DNA of 64,000 nucleotides from Dugong dugon (GCA_030035585.1 CM057465.1:6175001-6239000), one strand, 5' to 3'. Positions 13,262-25,169 are shown, numbered from the stretch's first letter. Notes: a model not told the origin generated them from the letters alone. Program-made: numbers and translations.

Positions 13262-14720
13262 AGAATTATTCCAGTAATTGATTGCTATGTAACAAATTAC
13301 ACCAAAATTTAGTGTCTTAAAATGACCATTTTATTTTCAGTCTTCTTTTCCCACTGTTCTTCAGTTTGGCTGATTTCTATTGCTCTATCTTGCAGTAAAC
13401 TGACTCTTTTCCTCTGTCATCTCTATTGAGTTGTTAAGCCCATTCAGTGAATTTTTTTAATTTCAGATACTGTATTTTTCAGTTCTAGAATTTCCAGCTG
13501 ATTCTTTTTCACAGTTTCTATTTCTCTGCTGGGCTTTCACTGTCTTTTCATTCATTACAAGCATATTTTCCTTTACATTCTTGAGCAGAGTTATAACAGC
13601 TACTTCAAAGTCACTGTCTGCTAAATTCCACACCTGTCATCTCAGTCAGTCTCTATTAATTTTCTCTTGTGATTGGGTCACATTTTACTGTATGTCAACT
13701 AATTCTGGACTGTATCCTGGATACTGTGAAAGTTAGAGAGTGGAAACTCTGGATTCTGTTATATTCCCCTGAAGAGTGTTGATATTTTTGTTTTAATAGG
13801 CAATTATCTTGGTTAGGCTTAAACTACCAACTCTAGGGTAACAGCTCAAATCTCAGTTCAATTATTTTATCCTTAGCTTAGCTGCTTGGAGCCTGCCCCA
13901 CATGTGTGATTCAGGCATTAGCCAAAGATTTAGAGTTGATACAAAGATTTGGGGCTTGCTCTCTCCTGTCCAGGATTCTCCTCTTACTTTCCAATGACTG
14001 CGGTTGCCCTGAACTCTGTCCGTTGATTCTTCAAACTAGAAAGACTGCAGATTTTCTCTGAGAGTGTTAACTGTCCTACACAGCACACACTATGCCATTC
14101 CCTTCTTCCAGGTGTTAACTGAACTCCAGAATCTGCCTACTTGTGTCTTCACATAACTGTTTCTTGCCCAGAGTTTGTAGTTGTTATTTGTAGGAAGATC
14201 AGTGCAACAGTAGTTTAACAGAACATTAACAGAACTAGAACCTACCCAACTTACTTCTTCCAACTTTTTACTTTTTTTCACAATGTCATGGGTCATGAAT
14301 TCAGAAAAGACTTGGCAGGGCAGGGTGTCCCTGATACACATGGTGTGCGGTCAGCTGGGACAACTAAGGCTGGAGAATCCACTTCCAAGATGATTTCTTG
14401 CTCACATGTCTGGTGCCTTGGTATTCCTTGACTAGTCTTTCTCTCTCCTCATTGGATCTCATCCTCCAGGGCTTCTCCATGTGAACTCGGCAACTCACAG
14501 CATGGTGATCTCAGGATATCTGCATTTCTTACACACTGACTGGCCTCGAAGAGGCCAGGAATGCAATCTATCAGACCAGTTAAGAAATATGCCAGGAACA
14601 GCTCAGGGTCATCCCACCATATTTTACTGTTCAAAGCAGTCACAAGACCTAGATTCAAGGGGTTGGAGAAATAGATACCAACCTTGACGGGAGAGTGGCA
14701 AGATCACAGTGCAGAAGAAC
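13262..14720. repeat. Old mammalian interspersed repeat split by an L1-like insertion (class uncertain)
   Basis: The left part (about 13275-13325) has gctatgtaacaaattacacc and agtgtcttaaaatgacc. The right part (about 14345-14720) has ctggagaatccacttccaag, attcaaggggttggagaaat and gacgggagagtggcaag. Together these look like the two ends of one old LTR or DNA-transposon repeat. I do not remember its family name with certainty. Confidence 0.5.
13330..14080 (-). mobile_element. L1-type LINE fragment, antisense, inside the older repeat
   Basis: Antisense L1/HAL1-like text: ctgactcttttcctctgtca, gttaagcccattcagtgaat, tctggactgtatcctggata and aataggcaattatcttggtt. The element is highly decayed and has no open frame. 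Confidence 0.6.
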
Positions 14721-15519
14721 ATGTAGAATGACAGATACTTTTGTGACTTATCTTTGAAAAATATAATCTGCCACAGACATACTCATTATTTGATGAAGCA
14801 AAACAAACGCTGCCCAAAGTAAAAAAACTCCAAAAAGATAACAAGGTAGGCTGGGTCAATGTGAAGCATGTGATCCAATTCTCTCGCCATTTGTTTTTAT
14901 TGCCCCACATATTATCAATATAATTACCTCCTTAGCTATTCAGCACAAAATAGGCTTGTAATGGCAACCTACTGAGTTTCCGAAGAATTAATCCATAAAT
15001 GAAAATACATAAATTTCAGAACACCTAGAAGAAAAGGCTTATGACGCTATCATCTATAAGCATAAAATACGTATGTAAATTTAAGGGGTTTTTTCCCTAC
15101 GATAATGATCAATAGTAACTGCTGCTTATTAACTGTCTACTCTTTGCTAGATATTTCTCCAGGATCTTTAAATTTTGTTTTTCCTGGCTGCTCCCTATGT
15201 GATAAGACAATGTGCAAAAAGGCAGAGGCTTAGGACAAACATTGACAATTTCAAAGAAAGGAGACTAGTCAAACACAGGACAAGTGGTAAAAGACAATGC
15301 AAAATTATAAAAATACAAACCTGAATACGAACAAATACGACATTTTATGTTTATCTGTGGGAATAAAATGTGTCTGTGTGTGTGCACACACGCAATTAAC
15401 AAGCTAATTTCTAAGCACCTCAAACTTTCACCTCCCAAAAATGACTGTATTCTAACTTCTAACTACTACCTTCTAAATGAAGCCATGTATGTATGATACA
15501 CACTAAGAAACAATCTTAC

Positions 15520-15689
15520 CTTGTCTTGGTTTTCCTTATTCTTGTAACACAGATTTCCAATCAAACGAATGAGATGAGACTTAAACCCATCAGCCACACC
15601 TGAGATGTCACTTTCTGCTTTTACACAACCAGTGGCAGCAAAGAGGTTTGTAGTATCTTTTCCAGCTACGTGAACCAGTCGTAAAAGAT
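15520..15689 (-). CDS. ATXN10: ATXN10 coding exon (about residues 335-391; probably exon 9)
   Basis: Ataxin-10 is a cytoplasmic armadillo-like protein linked to neuron survival, cytokinesis and O-GlcNAc transferase/G-beta partners. This 170-bp exon reads, after completing a split Asp codon, LLRLVHVAGKDTTN... and ends ...GNLCYKNKENQDK. It includes FKSHLIRLIGNLCYKNK, which opens the conserved C-terminal ataxin-10 domain. The acceptor is ggttgtag, the donor gtaaga. Entry phase is 1 base used, exit phase 0. It joins in frame with the exon at 17636-17744. Differences from human as I recall it (such as LFAATGC for IFSNCGC) are conservative or lie in a variable segment. The reading is firm; exon number 9 is inferred from the gene structure. 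Confidence 0.97.
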
Positions 15690-16139
15690 CTACAACCAAA
15701 AGAAAAAACTTCATTTTCCAAGGTACTTATTCGGTACTATTTTTCCATAAACAAATCTATTTTAATGGATTAAAATACAGTATTGAAAACTTTCTTTAAG
15801 TAATATTAGAAAGCTCTTCTGTTTTTATTTTAAATTCTTCACTATTCTAGTTTTGGGGAGATAAACCATAATGATTACCCTAATCTTGCAGTTTAGCTAA
15901 AAACTTTCCACCAGACCTTTCTTACAAAAAGGTTTCCAATTCCAACATCTTTATGAAGAAACTCATCTGATGATACAGTCAGCTCAGTCTAAACACAATA
16001 CCTGTTTGCAGTGATCCATATGACAGAAACCAAGAGGAATGCTTACTTTTCTCTCAGTGGCCAAACAATCGGAAGAAATCATGTGTTAACACTCCATGAA
16101 ATGCCTCTAGGCAGCCTACGAAAATAGATGATCTTCCAG

Positions 16140-16330
16140 GAGCTGTATTTAAGTGTTTCACATTAGCTCACTTAACCCTCTCAAAAAGCCGATTAAAGGC
16201 AAATATCATTTTCCTAACTTTATAATGAAGAAATCAGTCTCAGAGAAGCTAGTAATTTGGTAGAGCTGGGATGGCAACTCAGGTCTCTCCTGGCCCCAAA
16301 CCCATGTTCTCTCCACAATGATATACAGCT
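16140..16330 (-). repeat. MIR, minus orientation
   Basis: Reverse MIR: ttcctaactttataatgaag, agtctcagagaagctagtaa, and ggcaactcaggtctctcctg. Confidence 0.78.
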
Positions 16331-17004
16331 TCCCAGGTTCATGGAGTATTATTTTAATTTTTACTAAAAGTACTCATTCAAAATAAAACATTCATATGGG
16401 ATTCTAAATATCGTCTCCTATAGCTCACTAATTCACCTACTGACCTACACACACAGTCATACGAGACTAAACTACAGGCCAGTGCTACAGTTAATGGTAA
16501 GACAGCGCCTAAGAACGGGAAGTGGGAGACAGAGCTTCTGGGGGGGTCTATGGGGAGAAGCAACCCATCTAGTTCTGCCACTGGAGTAGAATGGCATTTC
16601 CAAAGACAGTGTACTCAATGCCTTTGTTTCTTTCACTTATATAATGAGAAATTTAATAATGTATCTTAACTATTAGAAAAGGGGTATGGCAAAATGGCCA
16701 TTATCAATCTAATAAAGTCTAAAAACATTTTTAAACTTGTCTCTGAAAGTAAAACGAACGTTCTTTCTCAGTGTATGGGTCATTAGAATAAGTATAAATC
16801 TTTTTTAAATGAAAAAAGTAGTGAACAGTGAATAGCAACACCATACACATGGCTAACCACAGGGGAAAAATTCTATTTGAATTATTTCACAAACAACTTT
16901 TTAGCAAAGATGATGGCATTTCAAACAATGGCTTCCTATTAAAAATATTCTAAGAATCCAATACATAATTACTAAATAAGTCTCTAAACCCTAAAGAAGG
17001 ACAT

Positions 17005-17196
17005 CATGCTTGGTAAAGTAGAGGGTCAGCAAAAAAGAGGAAGACCCTCAACGAGATGGACTGACACAGTGGCTGCAACAATGGGCTCAAACATAGCAAC
17101 GACTGTGAGGATGATGCAGGAACAGGCAGTGTTTCGTTCTGTTGGACATGGGGTTGCTATGAGTTGAAGCCAACTCAACGGCACCTAACAACAACA
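17005..17196 (+). mobile_element. RTE LINE 3' end, plus orientation
   Basis: Sense RTE 3' sequence from catgcttggtaaagtagagg through agaggaagaccctcaacgag to the terminal caacggcacctaacaacaac. A 5'-truncated copy of about 190 bp. Confidence 0.88.
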
Positions 17197-17281
17197 CGTA
17201 TCAGGTACCATGCTACATGCCCAATAAATGTAATTGGGAAAAATTTACTGACAAATTTTGGAAAACTATAGTAATAGAAAA

Positions 17282-17335
17282 ACGGCCAGCATCATCACAA
17301 CTACCACCATCACCACCACCATCATCATAACCATT
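17282..17335 (+). repeat. Imperfect CAC/CAT trinucleotide repeat
   Basis: Repeated cac, cat and acc units around 17293-17332 (for example caccatcaccaccaccatca). A short low-complexity tract next to a MIR. Confidence 0.7.
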
Positions 17336-17495
17336 ACTAATGATACATCTATTATGTGCACCCTACATAACAGGCATAATTATCCTCATCTTACTGATTA
17401 AGTATCACGATTAAACAGCAGGTAAGTGGCAGAACTAGGATATGGACTTGTGTTTACCTGGCCCCAAAGCCTGAGCTGTTTCCACACCATGATTC
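17336..17495 (-). repeat. MIR, minus orientation
   Basis: Reverse MIR: aattatcctcatcttactga, gcaggtaagtggcagaacta, and caaagcctgagctgtttcc. Confidence 0.75.
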
Positions 17496-17635
17496 CGTTC
17501 AAGAAAAAATATTCAAAAATCTCAAAAATGTTATCAATAAACTGAAACTGAGATTTGTGCTTGGACTTATATTGCAGTATAACAAGTCAAAGATTTCTTA
17601 ACTACAAATAACAGTACCTGTGATGTTTCACTTAC

Positions 17636-17744
17636 CAATCACTCTTTCCAGCAAGCCGGGAAAACCCTGCAGGTAGGTGAGCAGCTCTGCATTAGCAGTC
17701 ATTTCACAGAGGACATCAAGAAGCCGAATTATCGCCAGAACCTC
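17636..17744 (-). CDS. ATXN10: ATXN10 coding exon (about residues 299-335; probably exon 8)
   Basis: A 109-bp exon coding for EVLAIIRLLDVLCEM... to ...LQGFPGLLERVI plus the first base of the following Asp codon. RLLDVLCEM and FPGLLERVI match the helical armadillo-like region of ataxin-10. The acceptor is tctttttag with a good pyrimidine tract, the donor gtaagt. Entry phase is 0 and exit phase 1, which fits both neighbours exactly. Against human as I recall it there are six substitutions in 36 residues, all compatible with function. No stop or frame shift. Confidence 0.97.
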
Positions 17745-18734
17745 CTAAAAAGAAAAAGAAATACAACTTTTAAGTATATTTTAAGCTAAATACTTTGACT
17801 GTTCTAAATAACTATGAGAGAATGGAATATTATGATAAACATGATAGAGGCGGTGCTTATAACAAATCTAAAGAGAGAAACCTGTGAAGAACAAAACAGA
17901 AGCATTAAATGTGCACGTGAAAACATCATTTTCACTAACAGCAGACATGTGCCATCGAGAATGCAAGATTACTGTGTCACTATGTGTCTTCTTGGAGAGC
18001 AAAGAGTCAAGGAAAGTTCTTACTCAAGCAAAAATATCTTCCAACAGTGGAATAAATGTTCAAAATTACTAGCTACATACATAACATTTATGCAAATACT
18101 TTTCCTTTTAAAGCCTTCCCAGCATGTAAGTTCCACTTTAAAGATGCAAATATCCCATGAAATACATTAACTTCTTCTCCACAGGAATCCTGTAAAATGC
18201 TGTGGTTGAAAGAACTCTGGCTGCAAGAACGTGCATTATTTCTGGGTAAATATGAACCTACCTGCAATATCATGGTGGTTTGGAAAAGATAATCTTACTT
18301 GAAAATGTTAATTCACAAAGCTATCTAATAAACTGTCATCAGATAATGTGACCAAGAAACTACCAACTGCATGCTATTAGGTCATCTGTGTAAAAATTTT
18401 AAATGCAATTTTTGTACAGATTTTGAACGCTGTTTTTAAAGTACACATTATTTGACAAATGTGGTAGAGACTGTAAATTTAAGTCATAAAGATAACATTC
18501 TCCAAAAGAGAAAATAAATTATTTTCTTTTGTTAATTCTGAACATATATTTATTGTTCTCTAATTAAGAGATTTAATGGTAATACTTTAATACAGCATCC
18601 TGAAATCTCAAAATGTGTAGCAAGAAACAACACATTTTTAATACCTTGGATCTTAAAATTTCATTTAATAACTTGCACTTGCTAATTAAAAAGTTAGAAA
18701 AAAAATCTGGATTAGAAGTCTGAAACTGGTAAAA

Positions 18735-19155
18735 TGTTAGAAGACTCTTTATCCATACAATGGAATACTGTTCAGCCGTAAAGAGAAGTGCAGTTCTGAC
18801 GCATGCTATGACGCGGATGAATCCTGAAAACATTATGCTAAGTGATGAAATAAGTCAGACACAAAAGGATAAATACTATATGATCCCATTTACATGAACT
18901 ATCTAGAAGAGATAATTGTACAGAGACCAAAGTTTATCAGTGGTTACCAGAGGCCAGGGGCATGGGGAGTTAATTGCTGAAGGTACTGAGTTTCCATTTG
19001 TGCGGGGATGTAAAACCACTACAAATGGCCAGTGGTGATGGTAGTACAATACGGTGAAGGCAAATTTAATCTCAGTGATGTCTGTATGTAAAACAGTTAA
19101 AATGGCAAACTGTTTTTAATATAGATTTTACCACAATAAAATTGAAAAAGAAAAC
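18735..19155 (+). mobile_element. L1 LINE 3' end, plus orientation
   Basis: Typical L1 3' region: ccatacaatggaatactgtt, ggataaatactatatgatcc, gtggttaccagaggccaggg, ending at the A-rich tail accacaataaaattgaaaaa. 5'-truncated. Confidence 0.85.
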
Positions 19156-19159
19156 CTCT

Positions 19160-20575
19160 TGCTTGAGCAAATGGATCAACTTCCCAGGGCTTCAGTATCC
19201 CCTCTTGTTACACAGGAAGTTGGCCAGCAGGAAAGACTGCCATCTCTAGACACCATTTCTCCTTCAGGAAATAGCTCATTCTTGGTCTGGGGCAGAGTGT
19301 GTACAAGATGATCCTAGACACCCTGTCATCTCAATAAGCAAGCAGCTATCAAAGATGACTAGGAGCATGTCAGAAGGAATCAGAAGCTCCTTGAAGAGGC
19401 TCCCATCGGCCAAAGATGGAACATTAGAACATTAGGAAAAACGATAACTGTAATGGATTGAAACCTAATCAATGTTTTAAACCCACGACTACATAATAAT
19501 AAACAAAACAAAGAAAACTTATTGGTCATTTCTGGATGAAGAGACAAAACCATCATTACTTTGAAAATCAGTAATCCAGGGGGATAAAGTCAAGCATTTA
19601 CCTTGCCGTTCTTCATCAAAATGTACCTCTGATAACCTGATAGTTGATGGGGGTAAGTTTCTCTTTATAGAACATCTCAGCTAATAAATGGAAGAATGAG
19701 AGAATCAAAATATCACCATTTTACAAACCCTAAAGAATTCATGGATCCAAGTAATAATCAACAACTGCTAACATGACAAGGAGGGAGACCCCCAGACGCT
19801 CTGTGCCTCCTGTTCAAGTACTGATCACCAACGATGAGACACTGCTGCCCAGAATGTCTCCAGTCTGAATGAGCCTCAGAACCAATAACCATTCACAGAA
19901 GATGCAAGGGAGAGAAGAAAATGTTAAATGTCACCACAGAGATGTACTCAGCAAAATCCAAACTGTGAAAAACTACAGGAAAAATAACCCAGATTCTTCA
20001 ATGGGGGGGTGGGGGGGCTGAAATGGGACATACAAACCAATCGCAACACAGGCCCTTATTCATATCCTGAGTCAAAGAAATAAACTGAAAAAAGAATTAT
20101 TAGACAACAGAGAAAATTTGAATAGCGTTTATCTCACATGAAAAATTTAATGTTAATTTTTTAGATGTGTTAATCGTACTGTACTTATGTTTGAGGGTGT
20201 CCCTAATCTTCTAGGGATATATATAAAATATTTACTGACCAAATGAGATGCTGGAGTTTTAGTCCAATCCAGGGCAAGTAATGTAAGAAAGGATGAGATC
20301 GTGAAGGGAACAAGAATGGTAATGATGGATAACTGCTAAAGTAGAGGGATGGTATATGAACTTTCAATAGACTTTTTTCTCTGCCTTTGTCTATGTTTGA
20401 AATTTTCCATGATAAAAAAGTAAATATACAGTTAGGAGTCGTAAGAGATGATCTAGAAGTTTCCTTCCAGCTCTTAAATTCTCTATTAACTGAAATAAAC
20501 CTAAAATAAATGTACTCTCACCCGACACACCCCCCAATTTTAGTCATTAAAATCCATTCAGTAATAAAGTGTTTC
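19160..20575 (+). other. Mostly unrecognised; an L1M-like 3' end near 20370-20425
   Basis: The stretch ending with tatgtttgaaattttccatg ataaaaaag resembles the 3' terminus of older L1M elements, so part of the preceding kilobase may be L1 3' UTR. A G-rich run (ggggggg t ggggggg) lies near 20004-20019. No coding signal. Confidence 0.4.
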
Positions 20576-21088
20576 TACCTCTTTAAAGTGTTAAAAACCA
20601 AAGATGTCACCTGAAGACTAAGGTGCACCTGCCCAAGCCATGGTATTTTCAATTGCCTCATATGCATGCAAAAGCTGGACAATGAATAAGGAAGAATGAA
20701 GAAGAATTGATTCCTCTGAATTACGATGCTGGCGAAGAATACTGAATATACCATGGACTGCCAGAAGAACAAAAAGTCTGTCTTGGAAGAAGTACGGCCA
20801 GAATGCTCCTTAGAAGTAAGGATGGCGAGACTCTGTCTCCTGTAGTTTGGACATGTTATCAGGAAGGGCCAGTTCAGGGAGGACATCATTCTTGGTAAAG
20901 TGGACGGCCAGTGAAAAAAGAGGAACACCTTCAAGGAGATGAACTGACACAGTGCCTGCAACAAGGGACTTTAGCACAATGACTGTGAAGATGGCACAGG
21001 ACCGGGCAGTGTTTCATTCTGTTGTACACGGGGTCACTAATGAGTTGGAACCGACTCAGTGGCACCTAACAACAGCAATAACAACGAT
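20576..21088 (+). mobile_element. RTE LINE, 5'-truncated, plus orientation
   Basis: About 510 bp of sense RTE: from tacctctttaaagtgttaaa (end of the reverse-transcriptase ORF region) through aataccatggactg-like text, gaagaagtacggccagaatg and the tail ggcacctaacaacagc. The reading frame is broken. Confidence 0.88.
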
Positions 21089-21113
21089 CATCAGGAAATT
21101 AATAAAGAAAGAA

Positions 21114-21276
21114 TACCAAAAACTCGTTGTCGTTGAGTCGATTCCTACTCATAGCGACTCTATAGGACAGAGCAGAACTGCCCCCCAAAGGGTTTCCAAG
21201 GAGTGGCTGGCGGATCCCAACTGCCAACCTTTTGGTTAGTAGCCAAACGCTTAACCATGGCACCACCAGGGCCTCT
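21114..21276 (-). repeat. Afrotherian SINE, minus orientation
   Basis: From the tail (gttgtcgttgagtcgattcc) to the reversed head (cttaaccatggcaccaccag). Flanks aaagaaagaa (21104-21113) and aaggaaagaa (21277-21286) are a likely target duplication. Confidence 0.87.
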
Positions 21277-21894
21277 AAGGAAAGAACAGCTAGGGAAAAA
21301 ATCACTTTTTTGGAAAACAAAAGTAATCAGTGAAATGCCCTTCCAGATATTTGAAAGTAGTACTGAACTCTTAATAAAATCAGGCAGCAGACGGGGGTGG
21401 GGGGGAGCCAGGCAAATCAAATAAACAAAATTGTGTCAGGAAAAATCATGGAAGATTTTGAAATGGGAAAAAAAGAAAAGATTAGTCTCCTGTCTAGCCC
21501 ATCTGTCTGGGTTAACTAGGCCTTTCAGTGTCTTTGAGCTATTTTACACTTTGTAAGTTGCAGAAAACCAATAATAACAAAAATGATTCTCGTCCATAGA
21601 AATGCAAATCAGTTGTGTCTGGCTGGATTATACGTAATTATTGCCTTGTGGATAGACTAACTTTTGCATCTATTTGTAATTGCATTTCAGTGCTCCTTTC
21701 CCGCATATAAACATGCAGCTCTTTGAATTCTCCGTTGAACCAGCTGTTAACATCTTACTTACTTACTGTTCCCTTTGTAAAGAATCAAAAATCCAGAAAC
21801 AGATCCAGATACTATACACATAGGAATTTAGCATATGATACAGGTCACAACAAAATCAGTGGAAAGGATGGGATTATTCACTAAACGGTGTTGA

Positions 21895-22090
21895 TACAAT
21901 AATTAGCTAACGTTTAGGGAACATTTGCTATGTACCAGTCAGTACACTAAATGCTTCACTTGTACTAAAATACAACCCATTTTACAGATAAACAAACTGA
22001 GGCACAGAGAAGTTAGGTAATTTTGCCACAATCATACACTAGTAAGCAGAGAAGTCAACATTCAAACCTACGCAGTCTTACAACAAAGAT
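21895..22090 (-). repeat. MIR, minus orientation
   Basis: Reverse MIR: gctatgtaccagtcagtaca, cccattttacagataaacaa, gagaagttaggtaattttgc. Nearly full length. Confidence 0.82.
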
Positions 22091-22208
22091 TTCACAATCT
22101 TGGATCCATATCTCACACTTTACTTGAAAATAAATTCTAGACTGATAAAAATATGGACTTAGTATTAAATTAAAAGAACTAGCACGTGTAGGTGCATATT
22201 TCTACAAT

Positions 22209-22340
22209 CTCAGGAAAATCCTCAACAAGATGGGCTCAAGCATAACGACTGTAAGGATGGCACAGGACCAAGCAGTGTTTCATTCTGTTGTACACAGGGT
22301 CACCATGAATGGGAACCAACTCGACGGCACCTAACAACAA
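22209..22340 (+). mobile_element. RTE LINE 3' end, plus orientation
   Basis: Sense tail: aaaatcctcaacaagatggg, ggcacaggaccaagcagtgt, and terminal tcgacggcacctaacaacaa. Confidence 0.85.
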
Positions 22341-22501
22341 GTGGACAATGTTTTACTAAATATGTTTAAAAAAAAAAAAAAAAAATCAGAAGCCATAAGA
22401 ATGAAATTGATAATCCTACCACAAGCAAATCAAAAACTTTTTAAAGGCTAAGAATACCATAAATAAATTCCAACAAAGTAACTGGAAAAACTTTTGATAT
22501 A

Positions 22502-22713
22502 CCATATTTTACGCAAACAATGCACACCTTCTATGTTTGTTTGCCAACTGTACCCTCCCCTCGTGGTATTTTCATAAGCGTGCTATGTTAATTTTTTACA
22601 GCAACATGTAAAAAAAAACCTGGCATAGCGGTGCTTATGAAAATACCTCGTGGGGGGAGGGCGCAGTTGGCAAACAAATGAAGAAGGCATATGTTATTTG
22701 CATAAAAATACAG
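22502..22713. mobile_element. 212-bp palindromic MITE-like DNA element with TA borders
   Basis: Nearly the whole element folds on itself. The left arm (tttgtttgccaactg, then ccctcccc, then ggtattttcataagc) is repeated in reverse complement in the right arm, and the arms continue into gctatg...ttttttac around a small loop near 22602-22609. The outer ends also pair (tattttacgcaaac against tatttttatgcaaat). TA stands at both borders (22500-22501, 22714-22715), as for Tc1/mariner-type insertion. There is no coding capacity, so it would be non-autonomous. A half copy is at 55693-55779. The family name is unknown to me. Confidence 0.8.
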
Positions 22714-22969
22714 TAACCATGACTGAAAGATTAATTTTCCGAAAATGCTTATTAAATATATTTTAAAAGGTAGCTTAATATGCAAAATAAATGAAAACAC
22801 TGGTCACTGAAAAAAACTAAAGAGAAATGCTAATGAAATCAAATTGGGAAAGGTTACTAGAGGATATGGGACACCATACACTCTCATGCTCTAGTGGTGC
22901 TAGCTCTGAGGTGCCATTTAGAAGTCTCCCTAAAACTCGTAAATACACAAAGCCTCTGACCAAGTAATT

Positions 22970-23410
22970 CAACTTCCAGAATTTTTAACCCCAGATCTAC
23001 TTGTCCAAAACTGCAAAGATACTTATACAAGGATGTTCACTGAACATAATGTGTAAAAGCTTAAAGAAAGAACCAAAACAAAAAACAAAAAAACCCTGAA
23101 AGCAGCTGTAATGTCCCTCTACAGGGAACAAACGAAAACTGATCACGCATTTGATAAAGCCAAACACCATTCAACTATTAAAAAGAAAAAGAAGAATATA
23201 CACGTGTTAGAGGGGGAAGATATACAAGAAAGGTCAGACAGAGTAAGTGGAGAAAGCAAGGTGAACAGTGTCTGGAGTATTGTGAGAAAAGGAAACAAAA
23301 ATGTCCAGGTGTGCACGTGTGAAAAATGTGAAAGGAAAACAACCAACTATATGAGCTATAACCACAGAAAACAGATGGGGGCTAGGAAAAAAAGAAAGAA
23401 GTCATCACTT
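22970..23410 (+). mobile_element. Probable old L1 3' region, plus orientation
   Basis: Text such as tacttatacaaggatgttca and gccaaacaccattcaactat resembles the 3' part of L1M elements. The open frame 23111-23461 is lysine-rich and probably a by-product. Confidence 0.45.
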
Positions 23411-23514
23411 TTTGTTTCATTGACTTCCCAAAACAATAACAAATTTTTTATAACAAAGTAAATATTATTTGCATAATACAAAAATTTAAACTCTTATCCG
23501 CCTGTGAAATGAAA

Positions 23515-23620
23515 GAACATTATTTTACTTATTCCTCAAATATTTATTAAACACCTACTGCATAAAAGGCACTACAAGTTAGGTTGGGGACATAAGGAAT
23601 AAAACAGAATGTAACACCCA
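23515..23620 (-). repeat. L2 fragment, minus orientation
   Basis: Reverse L2 tail: cctcaaatatttattaaaca, cctactgcataaaaggcact, ggttggggacataaggaa. Confidence 0.7.
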
Positions 23621-24179
23621 CAACCTGAAGATAATTCTCACTACATATGGGTAGAACATAAAGCTAAAAAACAATTTTTTTAAACTGTTGGAGGAAAGGT
23701 AAGACTCACTGTAACTAGTGATAAGACTGAGACTCAGTATAAAGCTAAACTGGATCTTAAAATATTAAAGATTAAACAAAATATATCCAGAACTGGAAGC
23801 ACGTGCACAAAATACACAAGTGCACAAGTCCAAGTACACAGAAATATGGAAGCACACAAGTACACAAAGAAGGTGGAAGTCAGTACACTGCTGTAAAAGC
23901 GTAAGACTATTTTAAAATGCAGCATATGAATAAAACCTCAGGAGTTTAAAGCCAAAGAATTAGATAAACTAAAAAACACACGCCATAAAAACGATCGTTT
24001 TCATCCCACTTTTTGGTCACAGCGTCACGAAACCCTTACTGAACTTGCGCTAACGCGGTGGTCTGCTGGTGAAGTGGCTGGGAGGTGGAGAAAGGCAGGA
24101 GCGCAAAGCCCTGATTTCAACATTTGCAATTCCCATGGTACAAATACTTCCACCATGGCTGATCTCTAGCAACCAGTGG

Positions 24180-24246
24180 TCTCGCGTTCTGTTGTATACA
24201 GGGTCGCTATGGGTCAGAACCGACTCAAGGGCACCTGACAACAACA
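24180..24246 (+). repeat. RTE/SINE tail fragment, plus orientation
   Basis: Terminal motif shared by the RTE and its SINE: ctgttgtatacagggtcgct, gggtcagaaccgactcaagg, gcacctgacaacaacaac. Confidence 0.75.
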
Positions 24247-25107
24247 ACTACAATGGTTTAACAACCAGCTCACAAATTCTGAATATTTAACAATTGACTC
24301 TGAGAAGCTGGTACAGCCAAACCTTCCCCACCACCACCACCATCACCCGGCTATTGTAAATACTGAGGTAAAGGTTGTTCTTAAAAGGACTGTAGCTTTT
24401 CATTAACTTCTAACTTAAAAGTGTAATATATACACACAAGCATGCACAAGTCCTGAGTAGAGAGCAATACATTTCCAAAAAGTGAAATACTCTGGCTTTT
24501 CAAAAGAAAACCGTCTAGAATTTTTTATTGCATTGAAATATAATAAAGCCTCCTATCTTGGGAAAAAAACTATTTGAAAAAAACCTTAAAATTAACTAAA
24601 CATAGCAAGTCACACCAGATAATGCCTTATTACAATATTCAAATCATGAATACGTTCAGTGTAAGTGTCTTGAAAAGGGGAAAGCTGTGATTTAAGAAGT
24701 ACCTACCTTTCACTTCCCTTTCTCTGTCTCCCAGCGAATAATGTTAAAAACACTGAAGCAGAGCTCACTGCTCCTCCTGCTGGAAACAAAGGCAAATCCA
24801 CCTCCAGAAAAGAAAGGCAAGCCTGTGAGGAAAGACGTTCCCTCTCCCATTACAGAAACTGCGGGCTAAAATATCCGCATTACCCGAGATCCCCACATGG
24901 TCTGTATGGCACAGCCCAGAAAATCACAGTAAAGTCACCCTGAAGAAAGTATCTTCACGAAGAGAAAATACACTCTAGGGACAGAGCAGTCATGATCCCG
25001 GCTGACATTCACAAAGGAAGCTAACAAAGTCACACGCCCACACATAACGCTCCAGGAAACTACAGATCAGTATCCGTATCTTGCACTTTCCATCTGGTGA
25101 CAGTGGA

Positions 25108-25162
25108 TGGCCAGCGGTCGCTGTGAGTCAATATTGACTCCATGGCACCTAACAACAACAGC
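25108..25162 (+). repeat. RTE/SINE tail fragment, plus orientation
   Basis: Very short remnant: ggtcgctgtgagtcaatatt gactcc and atggcacctaacaacaac. Confidence 0.7.
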
Positions 25163-25169
25163 GTTATAT

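Larger units (their letters stand above)
1..15519 (-). other. ATXN10: ATXN10 intron downstream of the last visible exon (probably intron 9), 3' part outside window
   Basis: This is all intron of ATXN10, following the exon at 15520-15689. No match to the remaining C-terminal coding sequence (the segment after the NQDK residues) was found on the minus strand, so the next exon lies beyond the left edge. If the exon numbering follows human, this is the large intron 9 that carries the ATTCT repeat in human SCA10. No tandem ATTCT (AGAAT on the plus strand) run was seen by eye. It holds scattered MIR, L2, SINE and L1 pieces, listed separately. Confidence 0.75.
15690..17635 (-). other. ATXN10: ATXN10 intron (1,946 bp, phase 1)
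   Basis: The shortest complete intron in the window. It contains two antisense MIRs and an RTE tail, listed separately. The remaining sequence (15700-16130 and 16340-17000) shows nothing I can name. Confidence 0.9.

Noticed and set aside
1..15519. Further ATXN10 C-terminal exons
   Set aside because: No minus-strand translation resembling the segment after NQDK was found. The exons must lie outside the window.
17282..17335. CRISPR-like or satellite array
   Set aside because: Simple imperfect triplet tract without spacers, in a mammalian genome.
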